Part shown: piece after piece, positions 38,118-46,525 of the stretch | Layout: every line of letters begins with the position of its first letter | Position numbering within the stretch: the first letter of the stretch is position 1 | The notes under the pieces: generated by a model | The model's database searches: none | What the model saw: the letters and a program-made list of their open reading frames with translations, nothing else | What the model was told of the DNA's origin: nothing | Position numbers and translations under genes: made by a program | Source: Curtobacterium sp. PhB115 | GTDB taxonomy: Bacteria; Actinomycetota; Actinomycetes; Actinomycetales; Microbacteriaceae | Direction of reading: 5' to 3' | Assembly: GCF_003752025.1 (NCBI RefSeq) | Contig: NZ_RJKR01000007.1 | Span: 248,001-312,000, forward strand | DNA: 64,000 nucleotides

Positions 38118-39479
38118 GTGACCACCAACACCACCACCTCGGCCGTGTCGACCCAGACGCGGCCGATCACCGTCACCACCCAGTCGATCGTCGGCATCGC
38201 CGTGCTCGGCCTCGCGACGTTCTTCGCGATCACCACCGAGCTCATGCCCGTCGGCCTGCTCGGCACCATGAGCGCAGACCTCGGCGTGTCCGAGGCGAGC
38301 ATGGGCATCGTCGTCACCGTGTACGCCGCGGCCGTCGCGATCCTCGCGCTGCCGCTCACCGCGTTCACCGCGAAGCTCCCCCGCAAGGCCGTGCTGGTGT
38401 CGACGCTCGTCGGCTACACGGTCTCGAACCTGATGGTCGCCTTCGCGCCCTCGTTCGCCGTCGTCTGCGCGGGCCGGGTGGTCGGCGGCATCGCCCACGC
38501 CCTGTTCTTCTCGGTCGCCTCGGCGTACGCCACCCGGATCGTGCCACCGCGACTGGCTGGCCGGGCGATCGCGTTCGTGTACTCGGGCAGCTCGCTCGGG
38601 TTCGTCCTCGGCGTCCCCGTGGCGACCTGGGTGGCGCAGCACATCGGCTGGCGCCCCGCCGTGTTCTCGGTGGGTGTCGCCGCCGCCGTCCTCGCCGCCG
38701 TCGCCCTCGCGTTCCTGCCCGCCGTCCGCGGTGCTTCCTCTCCGCACATCGGGTCTCCGAAGGCATGGGCACGGACCGGCCTGCTCTCGGTCGTGATCGC
38801 CGACCTGCTGCTCTTCGCCGGGCACTACGTCGTCTACACCTACATCGGCCCGTACGCGATCGACGCCGGACTCGACTCCTCGCTGGTCAGCGGTGCGCTG
38901 CTCGTCCTCGGCGGCACCGGGGTCATCGGGCTCTGGCTCGCCGGCGTGTTCGTCGACCGGGCACCCCGACAGACCCTCGTGGCGGCCGTGGCCGTGATGG
39001 CCGTCGCCTTCGCCGTGATGCCGTTCGTGCACGGTTCCCTGATGGGGACGATGGTCGTCGCCGGCGTCTGGATGGCGGCCAACGGCACCACCGGCACGCT
39101 GTTCATGGCGGCCGCGATCCGTTCGGGAGGCGTCTCCCCTGACATCGCCGGCGCCCTGGTCAACGGTGCGTCGAACATCGGCATCGCGGGCGGTGCAGCC
39201 ATCGGCGGCCAGGTCCTCGGGGTCGTCGGGCTGCAGTACCTGCCGTTCGCGGGCGCAGCGGTCCTGATCGGGTCCCTCGGGGTCGTGGTGCTCGCGCGCC
39301 GTGGGTTCCCGGTGCACTCGCACACGCAGGAGCACCTGTCGACGTCCTCGATCGAGGCGATCACCTCGTCGCTCGCGGTCGTCACGACCTCGGTGCCGGT
39401 GGTCGGCCGCGCGATCCAGACGATGACCGGGTCGATCGGCGTCGTCACGGGTTCGGTGCGGACGCGTCGGACGCAGTAG
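38118..39479 (+). CDS. MFS transporter (DHA1-type exporter)
   Basis: A 453-residue major facilitator with 12 membrane helices. The N-terminal stretch FFAITTELMPVGLLGTMSADLGVSE and the loop FTAKLPRKAVLVSTLVGYTVSN fit the DHA1 / arabinose-efflux-like group that exports drugs or sugars. A long C-terminal tail of about 55 residues follows the last helix. The GTG at 38118 has GGAGGAGG upstream. Its substrate is unknown. It is a single gene followed by the long repeat region. Confidence 0.88.
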   Translation: MTTNTTTSAVSTQTRPITVTTQSIVGIAVLGLATFFAITTELMPVGLLGTMSADLGVSEASMGIVVTVYAAAVAILALPLTAFTAKLPRKAVLVSTLVGYTVSNLMVAFAPSFAVVCAGRVVGGIAHALFFSVASAYATRIVPPRLAGRAIAFVYSGSSLGFVLGVPVATWVAQHIGWRPAVFSVGVAAAVLAAVALAFLPAVRGASSPHIGSPKAWARTGLLSVVIADLLLFAGHYVVYTYIGPYAIDAGLDSSLVSGALLVLGGTGVIGLWLAGVFVDRAPRQTLVAAVAVMAVAFAVMPFVHGSLMGTMVVAGVWMAANGTTGTLFMAAAIRSGGVSPDIAGALVNGASNIGIAGGAAIGGQVLGVVGLQYLPFAGAAVLIGSLGVVVLARRGFPVHSHTQEHLSTSSIEAITSSLAVVTTSVPVVGRAIQTMTGSIGVVTGSVRTRRTQ

Positions 39480-40252
39480 CGCGGGGCTGCGCGCGGCGGG
39501 GGCTGGGGTCCGCTGCGCGGGCGTCCGGGCCGGTGGGGCGGGCCGGGCTCGGCCGAGTGGTCACGACATGCCGCGTGCGTGGCGCCGGGTTGGCGCGAAC
39601 TGTCGGTTGGACGCCTGTCGGGCGGCAGTTCGTGCACCCTCGGCGGACGGTCGGCGGCGTGTTGTGCGACCTCGGCGGGTGGGCCTCGGCGTGTCGTGTG
39701 GGCCCGGCGGCGGGCTCCGGCGGGCGGCGGCACGCGGCGGCACGCGCGGGCGGTCTGTAGCGAGTGGTCACGACATGCCGCGTGCGTAGCGCCGGGGTGG
39801 CACGAACTGTCGGTTTGACGCGTGTCGGGCGTCAGTTCGTGCGACCTCGGCGGACGGCCGGCGGCGTGTTGTGCGACCTCGGCGGATGGGCCTCGGCGTG
39901 TCGTGCGGCCCCGGCGGCGGGCTCCGGCGGGCGGCGGCGGGCGCGGGCTGTCTCGGGCGAGTGGTCACGACATGCCGCGTGCGTAGCGCCGGGCTGGCAC
40001 GAGCTGTCGGTCGGACGCGTGTCGGGCGTCAGTTCGTGCGACCTCGGTGGACGGCCGGCGGCGTGTTGCGCGACCTCGGCGGGTGGGCCTCGGCGTGTCG
40101 TGTGGGCCCGGCGGCGGGCTCCGGCGGGCGGCGGCACGCGAAGGCGATTCCCGGCGGACCTGAGCCGCGTGTTGTCCAACCTCGGCGGACCTGAGCGGCG
40201 TGTTGTGCGACTTCGGCAAACAGCCGAGCGGGCCGGCGCGGCGCCGGCCGCA
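39480..40252. repeat. Three tandem copies of an approximately 200-bp intergenic repeat
   Basis: There is no supportable gene in this 770-bp stretch. Three direct copies begin GAGTGGTCACGACATGCCGC at 39555, 39762 and 39959 (periods 207 and 197 bp). In copies 2 and 3 a GCACGA(A/G)CTG arm faces CAGTTCGTGC about 23 nt later, forming a hairpin that is perfect in copy 2. Each copy also has a motif like TGTGCGACCTCGGCGG, usually twice, and the motif continues in two degenerate units to about 40215. Frames read through it encode only Arg/Pro/Ala-rich strings. Confidence 0.8.
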
Positions 40253-40296
40253 CGGACGAGGGGCGGGCCGGCAGCGCCGGACCCGCCCCTCGTCCG
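40253..40296. terminator. Terminator downstream of the LAYTG surface protein gene
   Basis: CGGACGAGGGGCGGG (40253-40267) pairs with 40282-40296, with an inner CCGGC/GCCGG stem, AGC loop and one bulged A. It lies 8 bp after the minus-strand stop and separates the gene from the repeat array. Confidence 0.8.
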
Positions 40297-40303
40297 CGCT
40301 GGG

Positions 40304-42442
40304 TCAGTCCTGCAGGTGGCTCCGGCGGCGGTTGCGCACGGCGCGGTAGGTCAGCAGCGCCGCACCGAGGAGCACGAGCACCCCGGCCGCGATGAGCCCC
40401 GGCCCGAGGTCCGCACCGGTGTACGCCAGCGGCCCGCCGTTGCCCGGGTCACCGGCGGCGTTCCCCGGTGTGCTGCCCGTCCCACCGTTCGCCGGCAGGG
40501 TCGGGACGGCCGTCGGGGACGAGGTGGCAGTGGGCGTCGCCGTCGGGGTGGGCGTGGGCGTCGGGGTCGCGGCTGCCGGGACGACGAAGGCCAGCGGTGT
40601 CGCCGCACCTTCCTCGGGCGTGACGATCGGCTGCGCCTCCGCGCCGTCGACGTCGACCGTGATCGTGTACTCGGTCGTCGGCTCGAGGCCGGTCAGGTCG
40701 AACGCGCCGTCCTCGTCGGTGGTGACGGTGACGGGTCCGCCGGCCTGCGGGTCGGTCGGGGTCGCGACGACGTCGACACCGGCGACCGGGTCACCGTTCG
40801 TGTCGACGACCGTGCCTGGCTGGTCGGTCGTGATGACCGCGGGGACGGCGGGCGACTCGAAGGGCAGGTCCGAGGTGACGCTGTCGCCCGCGACCGCGGT
40901 GACGCCGGTGTTCGCGGTGTCACCGGTGGCTCCCGGAGCGGGGACGACCGTGCGGACCGTGTAGGTGCCGGCGACCGTGGCGAAGACGTAGCTGCCGTCG
41001 GCGCCGGTGGTCGTCGAACCGACGACCGCTCCGGTCTCGTCGAGGAGGTCGACGACCTGGCCCTCGGGCACGGCCGCACCGTCGAGGGTCACGACGCCGG
41101 TCACCGTGGCGATCACAGCAGCGGGAGCGACGATCGGCTCCGGCTCCACGGGAGCGGCGTCGGCGTCGCCGGTGGTGATCGTCGTCGGCTCCCCGGCGGC
41201 GATCGACACGTCGAGGTCGGTATCGGCCGGAAGGTCGGAGCCGGTGTAGACCCCGTCGCTGTTGGTCGTGGTGTCGACCAGTGTGTCGCCGGTGTCCGGG
41301 TCGGTGATCACGACCGGGACGTTCGACACGGGATTGCCGTCGTCGTCGGTCACCGTCCCGATCACCGAGGTGGTCTCTGGCGGCGAGGTGAACGCGAAGT
41401 CGACGTCGGTTCGATCGTTACCGGTGGTGGAGAGGTTGAGAGACACCCCGCTGACGATGGACGTGCCGTCGTCCGTTCCGTCAGGGTCGACAGCGCCGGC
41501 TGGAGTGGTTATGCGAACGACGTAGTCGTTGATCTGCGGGAGTGCCGGGAAGCTGTAGCGCCCGTCGGCGTCGGTAGTTGTGGTGTAGACGACCCCACGC
41601 GGTGCAGTTGCCGTGACGGTGGCCCCAGGGATTGCCGTTCCGTCTAGGGTCGCGACACCACTGATGGTTGCGGTCTTCACGGCGAACCAGGTCTGGTAGA
41701 CCGGGAATCCGCTGCGCTGCTGGTACGTGACCGTCAAAGTCTTGAGTGAGGCGGTCGGGCTGAACCACGCTGACGCGCCCGCGGTGTCCGATGCCGACGC
41801 GTTTCCGATGAGGGTGCCGCCTCCTGCGGTGCCGGTGTTCGGTGTCCAGGTCGGCACGTCGCTACCCGGAGTCGGGTCGTCGGTCGTGCCCCGGCCACAC
41901 GGCCAGCCACCCTCAGCGACGGACGAGCAGGAGTTGTATCCCGTGTTGCCGCCCGCGGCCCCGTTGAATCCGATCGCGCCTGCGCTGATCGGGTTCCCGT
42001 TCACGTCAGTTGCGGTCACGGTCGCCTGATCCGCGTCGATGTCTCCGAGGACAAACGCCCAAGATCGCCCACCTGGCGTCGGTTCCGCGAACGTGTAGGT
42101 GGTCGTCGACGGTGACGTCGCATTATCCGCGGTCGGTCGCTGGTTCATGTAGGTCGTGCCGCGGCTCGAGCCGAACCCCGCCTGACCAACCGGCGTCCCC
42201 GCGGACTGCCACGTCGACGCGCCACTGATGACGGTCGACTGCCGCGAGTTCGACGTGAACGTCGTGTCCGGGAACCCGGCCATCGTCATCGTCCCCGTGT
42301 ACGCCTTCGACGCACCGCTGAGGGTGAACGTCCCCCAGTTGCCGACCGGCTCAGCCGAGGCGCTCGTGGCGCCCCCGATCGCGAGCCCTGCTCCGAGTGC
42401 GAGGGCGGTGAGCCCTGCCGTGACCGTGCGCCAGCGCCGCAT
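40304..42442 (-). CDS. Secreted LAYTG-anchored surface protein with Ig-like/CnaB-type repeats
   Basis: A 712-residue cell-surface protein. A signal peptide ends ATSASA-E (cleavage after residue 30). Residues 31-260 form a beta-rich N-terminal region with GNWGTFTLSGASKAYTG, an envelope-type domain I do not recognise. Four carboxypeptidase-regulatory/CnaB-like modules follow (about 265-355, 360-425, 440-525 and 535-610), each with xGTVxDxxGxPVxxV and a GxYxFxxL-type strand. A Thr/Pro stalk (about 622-645) leads to LAYTG (672-676), a membrane helix and RNRRRSHLQD. LAxTG is the motif favoured by class E sortases. GGGGAG precedes the ATG. No sortase gene is in the window. Confidence 0.85.
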   Translation of the reverse strand: MRRWRTVTAGLTALALGAGLAIGGATSASAEPVGNWGTFTLSGASKAYTGTMTMAGFPDTTFTSNSRQSTVISGASTWQSAGTPVGQAGFGSSRGTTYMNQRPTADNATSPSTTTYTFAEPTPGGRSWAFVLGDIDADQATVTATDVNGNPISAGAIGFNGAAGGNTGYNSCSSVAEGGWPCGRGTTDDPTPGSDVPTWTPNTGTAGGGTLIGNASASDTAGASAWFSPTASLKTLTVTYQQRSGFPVYQTWFAVKTATISGVATLDGTAIPGATVTATAPRGVVYTTTTDADGRYSFPALPQINDYVVRITTPAGAVDPDGTDDGTSIVSGVSLNLSTTGNDRTDVDFAFTSPPETTSVIGTVTDDDGNPVSNVPVVITDPDTGDTLVDTTTNSDGVYTGSDLPADTDLDVSIAAGEPTTITTGDADAAPVEPEPIVAPAAVIATVTGVVTLDGAAVPEGQVVDLLDETGAVVGSTTTGADGSYVFATVAGTYTVRTVVPAPGATGDTANTGVTAVAGDSVTSDLPFESPAVPAVITTDQPGTVVDTNGDPVAGVDVVATPTDPQAGGPVTVTTDEDGAFDLTGLEPTTEYTITVDVDGAEAQPIVTPEEGAATPLAFVVPAAATPTPTPTPTATPTATSSPTAVPTLPANGGTGSTPGNAAGDPGNGGPLAYTGADLGPGLIAAGVLVLLGAALLTYRAVRNRRRSHLQD

Positions 42443-42536
42443 GCGTACTCCCCTGTGATGGCGTCGGCGTGCCCCGACACGCGTGCAGGCTATCCACAGG
42501 ACGCGGCGCCTGTCCGCACCGTCACCACATCGTGAC

Positions 42537-43010
42537 TCACCCGGAACGAGCGAGGCGCTCGAGCAGTGCGTCGAGCGCCGCGACCTGCCCGGCGACGAGC
42601 AGCCCGCGGGCTTCGTCGACCGTCACCCACCGCGCGTCGTCGACCTCCGGGACCTCCACGAACCGTCCCGACCCGCGCGGCAGCTCCAGCTGGACGGTGT
42701 TGCTCCGCACCTCGTCCACGGCGAACGTCGGTGCCGATGCGGTGAAGACCCGGACGCGCTTGCCGGAGGCCTGCCGGAACTCCCCCAGGTCGACAGCGTC
42801 GGACGCTGTGACCGGTGCGGGGACGCCGATCTCCTCGGCGAACTCCCGCACCGCGGTCGCGAGCGGCTCCTCGGCTCCTTCGACGAGCCCCTTCGGGATC
42901 GTCCAGGCCCGTGGTCGGCTCCGCCAGAACGGCCCGCCCATGTGCGCGACGAAGACCTCCGGTCCCGTCGACGCGGTCCGGTGGAGCAACAGTCCGGCGC
43001 TCACCACCAC
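42537..43010 (-). CDS. Nudix hydrolase
   Basis: A 157-residue Nudix protein with a complete Nudix box at about residues 41-63 (GLVEGAEE then REFAEEIGV, fitting Gx5Ex7REUXEEXGU). The preceding FWRSRPRAWTIPKG is the usual strand before the box. The substrate is unknown. I place the start at the GTG at 43010, because a TAGCGT box lies 7 nt upstream with no ribosome binding site. A longer form from GTG 43070 would place that promoter inside the gene. Confidence 0.88.
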   Translation of the reverse strand: MVVSAGLLLHRTASTGPEVFVAHMGGPFWRSRPRAWTIPKGLVEGAEEPLATAVREFAEEIGVPAPVTASDAVDLGEFRQASGKRVRVFTASAPTFAVDEVRSNTVQLELPRGSGRFVEVPEVDDARWVTVDEARGLLVAGQVAALDALLERLARSG

Positions 43011-43017
43011 GTCGTCG

Positions 43018-43023
43018 ACGCTA
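43018..43023 (-). promoter_or_regulatory. Leaderless -10 box for the Nudix gene
   Basis: TAGCGT on the minus strand, 7 nt before the GTG at 43010. The hexamer is the same as that used by the SDR fusion gene at the same spacing. Confidence 0.45.
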
Positions 43024-43082
43024 CGCGGGACCAGCCTGGAGGCGCGGATCACCTCGACGACGACCCGCACCTCCCAGCCGGG

Positions 43083-44309
43083 TCACCGTTCGCGGGGCGC
43101 CCGCAGTGGCACGATCCCCTGGGATCCGCGCGGGAAGGTCGCGAGGACCTCCTCGGGGATGTTCAGGTGCTGCGACACCAGCGACGGCGGCAGGTGCGCG
43201 AGCCAGTTCGCGAGGGAGACCTCCTCGTAGTGGTCGCTGCGGAAGGTCTCGACGTAGATGAGCGGCTCGTCGCCGGTGTTCTCCACGTAGTGGCCGAGGT
43301 TCCGCTTCACGACGCCGACGTCGCCGGCCTTGAAGTCCATCGTGTTGGCGTGGGGACCGGTGTTGAACACGGTCATGCGGCCCTGGCCCTTGAGGTAGTA
43401 CTGCCACTCGTCGGCGTTCGGGTGCCAGTGCAGCTCACGCATGGACCCGGGCTCCACGACCGTCAGCGCCGCGGCGACGGTCTTCGCGCCCGGGAAGTTC
43501 GTGCTGTCCGCGATCCGGATGCTGCCGCCGCTGTTCTCGAACCGCGGGGCGGTCTTGCCCATCCGGAAGATGACGGGTTCGGTGCCGCCCCACTCGACGC
43601 CGGCTGCGAGCTGGTCCTGCTCCAGGTCGCCGGGGACCTCGCCGGGGAAGATCCAGAGGTCGTGCAGCGGCAGGTCCGCGAAGGCGTCCTGCGCGACGCC
43701 GAAGTTCTTGGCGAGGACGTCCGGCGGGGTGTGGGCGAACCAGTCGGTGAGCAGGAGTGTGTTGCTCTCGGACTGCTCGCCGCTGTCGAAGGCGAGGACG
43801 AACTCGGCGCCGTCCGGGCCGAGGCCCTGGAGCGAGTGCGGGAGCCCGGCGGGGAAGAACCAGAGGTCTCCCTCGAAGACGTCCTCGACGCTCGGCAGCC
43901 CTTCGCGGCTCAGCGTCGTGACGCGGCAGCCTCCGCGGGTCATCAGCGCCCACTCCGCGGTCTGGTGCCAGTGCAGCTCACGGATGCCGCTCGGCTCGAG
44001 GTACATGTTGACGCCGGCGATCTCGTCGGAGATCGCGAAGTCGGACTGGGTCAGCTCCCGCGCCCACCCGCCGCGCTGGACCCGACGGGGCGAGATGTTG
44101 AAGGACGACCAGAAGAAGGCCTGGGTGCTGATGTCGGTCGCCGGCGCGTTCAGTTGACTCGGGAACTGCGCTGCGAGTGCCGGGTTCTGCGGGCCCGTCA
44201 TCGTGTTCGCGGCCGGGTCGTCTGCGATGTTGACGAGTCCTTCCTGCGGGAGGTCGGGGTCGCCGACGGCGGGGGTCTCGTGGTGCGGCGGGGTGGGTTG
44301 GTCGGTCAT
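43083..44309 (-). CDS. oxdC: Oxalate decarboxylase (bicupin)
   Basis: A 408-residue bicupin that converts oxalate to formate and CO2 with manganese. The two cupin metal sites are H113/H115/E119/H158 (RELHWHQTAEW, LPHSL) and H294/H296/E301/H340 (MRELHWHPNADEW, LGHYVEN). The N-domain lid reads SESNT at residues 180-184, where the Bacillus enzyme has SENST; the catalytic glutamate is kept. No signal peptide is seen. AAGGAG precedes the ATG at 44309; an ATG at 44381 overlapping the upstream stop is less likely. It forms a minus-strand group with the hydrolase and 78-residue protein and could provide acid stress or plant-oxalate tolerance. Confidence 0.92.
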   Translation of the reverse strand: MTDQPTPPHHETPAVGDPDLPQEGLVNIADDPAANTMTGPQNPALAAQFPSQLNAPATDISTQAFFWSSFNISPRRVQRGGWARELTQSDFAISDEIAGVNMYLEPSGIRELHWHQTAEWALMTRGGCRVTTLSREGLPSVEDVFEGDLWFFPAGLPHSLQGLGPDGAEFVLAFDSGEQSESNTLLLTDWFAHTPPDVLAKNFGVAQDAFADLPLHDLWIFPGEVPGDLEQDQLAAGVEWGGTEPVIFRMGKTAPRFENSGGSIRIADSTNFPGAKTVAAALTVVEPGSMRELHWHPNADEWQYYLKGQGRMTVFNTGPHANTMDFKAGDVGVVKRNLGHYVENTGDEPLIYVETFRSDHYEEVSLANWLAHLPPSLVSQHLNIPEEVLATFPRGSQGIVPLRAPRER

Positions 44310-44377
44310 CGTCTGCTCCTTCGCTCTCGGTTGAGCGTCGAGACCATCGGACCAGGAGTCGTCGACCGCCCCTAGCG

Positions 44378-44614
44378 TCATCCGACGCGATCCTGCTCCA
44401 GCGCTCGTTGCTCCTGGACGTGCTCGGCCAGTGCCGCGCTGAGGACGTCCGCGAGGAACGTGGATCCCGACACCCTCGCGATGAACGCCCGACCCGTGGC
44501 CGTCAGCGCGCCGCGGTGCACGGCGTCGACGACGATCTCCCGGACGGCTTCGCGGCGCCCCGGGGGGAGCGCGGCGAGCACACGGTCGGCCTGCTCCAGC
44601 AACTCGGTCTGCAT
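44378..44614 (-). CDS. Small helical protein (78 aa) upstream of oxdC
   Basis: A 78-residue protein, MQTELLEQADRVLAALPPG at the start, all-helical in appearance, with REAVREIVVDAVHRGALT and AALAEHVQEQRALEQDRVG. GAGGAG lies 6 nt before the ATG. It lies 68 bp before oxdC and 62 bp after the hydrolase, from which it is separated by a terminator-like hairpin. It resembles no family I know; a regulator-like or scaffold role with oxdC is speculative. Confidence 0.65.
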   Translation of the reverse strand: MQTELLEQADRVLAALPPGRREAVREIVVDAVHRGALTATGRAFIARVSGSTFLADVLSAALAEHVQEQRALEQDRVG

Positions 44615-44628
44615 GTCACTCCTCAGCA

Positions 44629-44663
44629 CGAGGGGCGCGCCCCACCACGGAGCACGCCCCTCG
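44629..44663. terminator. Hairpin between the alpha/beta hydrolase and the 78-residue gene
   Basis: CGAGGGGCG (44629-44637) pairs with CGCCCCTCG (44655-44663). It sits 13 bp after the hydrolase stop and 14 bp before the next start codon, so it would uncouple hydrolase transcripts from oxdC or reduce readthrough. Confidence 0.6.
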
Positions 44664-44676
44664 GGTCCGTGGACGC

Positions 44677-45513
44677 CTACTGCTTCAGGAAGGCGAGGAT
44701 GTCGGGGTTGATGACGTCCGCGTGGACCGTCAGCATCCCGTGCGGGTAGCCCTCGTAGATCTTGAGGGTGGCGTTCTGCAGGAGCTCGGCCTGCTTGATC
44801 GAGGCAGCCTTGTACGGCACCACCTGGTCGTCGTCGCCCTGCGTGACGAGCACCGGGACCGAGATGGCCTTGAGGTCCTCGGTCTGGTCGGTCTCGGAGA
44901 AGGCCTTGATGCCCTCGTAGTGCGCCAGCGCGCTGCCCGTCATCCCCTGGCGCCACCAGTTCGCGATGACCGGGGCGGACACGTCGGCACCCGCCCGGTT
45001 GAACCCGTAGAACGGACCCTCGGCGACCGCCTGGTAGAACTCGGCACGGTTCGCCGCGAGGGCGCTCCGGAACCCGTCGAGCACCTCGATCGGCGTGCCC
45101 TCCGGGTTGGCGTCGCTCTTGAGCATGATCGGGGGCACGGACGACACCAGGACGGCCTTCGCGACGCGGCCCTGCGGCTCGCCGTACTGGGCGACGTAGC
45201 GTGCGACCTGGCCGCCACCGGTGGAGTGCCCGATGTGGATCGCGTTCTGCAGGTCGAGGTGCTGCACCAGCGCGTCGGTGTCGCTGGCGTAGTGGTCCAT
45301 GTCGTGGCCGGTCCCGATCTGCGACGACCGTCCGTGTCCACGGCGGTCGTGCGCGATCACCCGGTAGCCGTTCGCCAGGAAGAACAGCATCTGCGCGTCC
45401 CAGTCATCGGAGGACAGGGGCCATCCGTGGTGGAAGACGATGGGCTGCGCGTCGCGGGGCCCCCAGTCCTTGTAGAAGATCTCCGCACCATCGCTCGTTG
45501 TGACGAACGCCAT
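44677..45513 (-). CDS. Alpha/beta hydrolase, non-heme chloroperoxidase/esterase type
   Basis: A 278-residue cytoplasmic enzyme of the cofactor-free haloperoxidase group. Oxyanion motif HHGWPLSSDDWD, nucleophile elbow GHSTGGG with S97, Asp in GDDDQVVP, and His in YPHGML make a full triad. DRRGHGRSS is the typical motif after strand 4. Natural activity is likely esterase or perhydrolase. The ATG at 45513 has CGGAGG 7 nt upstream. Upstream lies an inverted repeat (45537-45554) that may be an operator. Confidence 0.9.
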   Translation of the reverse strand: MAFVTTSDGAEIFYKDWGPRDAQPIVFHHGWPLSSDDWDAQMLFFLANGYRVIAHDRRGHGRSSQIGTGHDMDHYASDTDALVQHLDLQNAIHIGHSTGGGQVARYVAQYGEPQGRVAKAVLVSSVPPIMLKSDANPEGTPIEVLDGFRSALAANRAEFYQAVAEGPFYGFNRAGADVSAPVIANWWRQGMTGSALAHYEGIKAFSETDQTEDLKAISVPVLVTQGDDDQVVPYKAASIKQAELLQNATLKIYEGYPHGMLTVHADVINPDILAFLKQ

Positions 45514-45536
45514 CTTGAACCTCCGAGAAAGTGTCT

Positions 45537-45554
45537 GCTCCACCTGTTTGGAGC
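45537..45554. promoter_or_regulatory. Possible operator in front of the hydrolase gene
   Basis: GCTCCA-N6-TGGAGC, an exact 6-bp inverted repeat, lies 24 bp upstream of the hydrolase ATG in the 164-bp divergent gap. On the other side, a TAGCGT box at 45613-45618 could be the -10 of the universal stress gene. Confidence 0.4.
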
Positions 45555-45677
45555 ACGATCACCGTAACGTCGCGGTGTCGCCGACCGCTTGGGTCATTCG
45601 ACGCATCCGGAGTAGCGTGCAGGGCACGGAGCGCCAGTCGACGCCCCCGGAGGACCCCGACGAGGAGGTCGATCGGG

Positions 45678-46505
45678 ATGGACGAACGGTGGACGACGGT
45701 CACGCTGGCCGCGGATGCGCTGAAGCCGCACGACGAGTCCCTGCGGTGGATCGCCGCACGGGCCGGTACCGGGATCGACCGGGTGCGGATCATCGGCCTG
45801 GACCCGGCCCTGGAGGGTCGGGCGCACGTCGCGGACGACCTCGCCGAGTCGGTCCGGACGGCCATGCCCGGCACGACGGTCGAGATCCGACGGCACGCGG
45901 GGCCCTTCGCCGCCGCGCTCGTCGAGGAGTCGGACGGCGGCGACCTGCTGGTGATCGGGACCTTCCGGAGCCGACGCGGCTCGACGGCGGGCGCGGACCC
46001 GGCCCGTGTCGCGGAGCGTGCCGCCGTGCCGACGGTCATCGTGCCCGAGGGGCCGCACCCGATCGACGGCGACGTGGTACTGGCCGTCGAGGAGCCGATC
46101 GACGAGCGAGCCGTGACGATCGCGGTCGACGAGGCGGTCCGACGGAACCGGCGCCTGACACTCCTGCGGGCGTGGGAGATGCCGGTGCTGACCCGCACCG
46201 GGCTGACCGACTTCGCCGAGGACCCGTTGCGGTGGCGGACCAGGAACGCCGGACTCCTGCAGCGCGTCACGAACGAGCTGACCGCGCGCTTCCCGGCGGT
46301 GCGGATCCGCCCCCTGCTCGTCGAGGGGCACCCGGGGCACGCGATCGCGTCGCACACCCGCCGGGCGTCACTCGTGGTGCTCGGTCGTGGACACGTGCGG
46401 GCGCTGTCGGGCTCGTTGCTGCACGACGTGCTGCGCGAGACCGCGTCTCCGGTGTGCGTCGTGCCGCCCGCTGCCCACACCGACGCCCGCGCGGCGACCG
46501 CCTGA
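45678..46505 (+). CDS. Universal stress protein (two UspA domains)
   Basis: A 275-residue protein of two tandem Usp domains. Domain 1 ends LLVIGTFRSRRGS...VPTVIVPEG and domain 2 ends SLVVLGRGHVRALSGSLLHDV...SPVCVVPP, where the GxGH/GS stretch resembles the ATP loop. In domain 1 the loop is altered (GTFRSRRGST), so it may not bind ATP. The ATG at 45678 has GAGGAGG 9 nt upstream. It is a general stress response gene of actinobacteria. Confidence 0.85.
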   Translation: MDERWTTVTLAADALKPHDESLRWIAARAGTGIDRVRIIGLDPALEGRAHVADDLAESVRTAMPGTTVEIRRHAGPFAAALVEESDGGDLLVIGTFRSRRGSTAGADPARVAERAAVPTVIVPEGPHPIDGDVVLAVEEPIDERAVTIAVDEAVRRNRRLTLLRAWEMPVLTRTGLTDFAEDPLRWRTRNAGLLQRVTNELTARFPAVRIRPLLVEGHPGHAIASHTRRASLVVLGRGHVRALSGSLLHDVLRETASPVCVVPPAAHTDARAATA

Positions 46506-46525
46506 CGCGTGCACCTGCCCGCGGC

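Noticed and set aside
39555-40215. CRISPR array
   Set aside because: Units are about 200 bp, tandem, without short conserved repeats and unique spacers, and no cas genes are nearby.
39540-40250. Short open frames with ATG inside each repeat
   Set aside because: They encode Arg/Pro/Ala strings, lack ribosome binding sites and change frame between copies.
44309-44381. Longer oxdC form starting at ATG 44381
   Set aside because: It overlaps the upstream stop as ATGA, which is tempting, but the extra 24 residues are not conserved in character and the ATG at 44309 has a strong AAGGAG.
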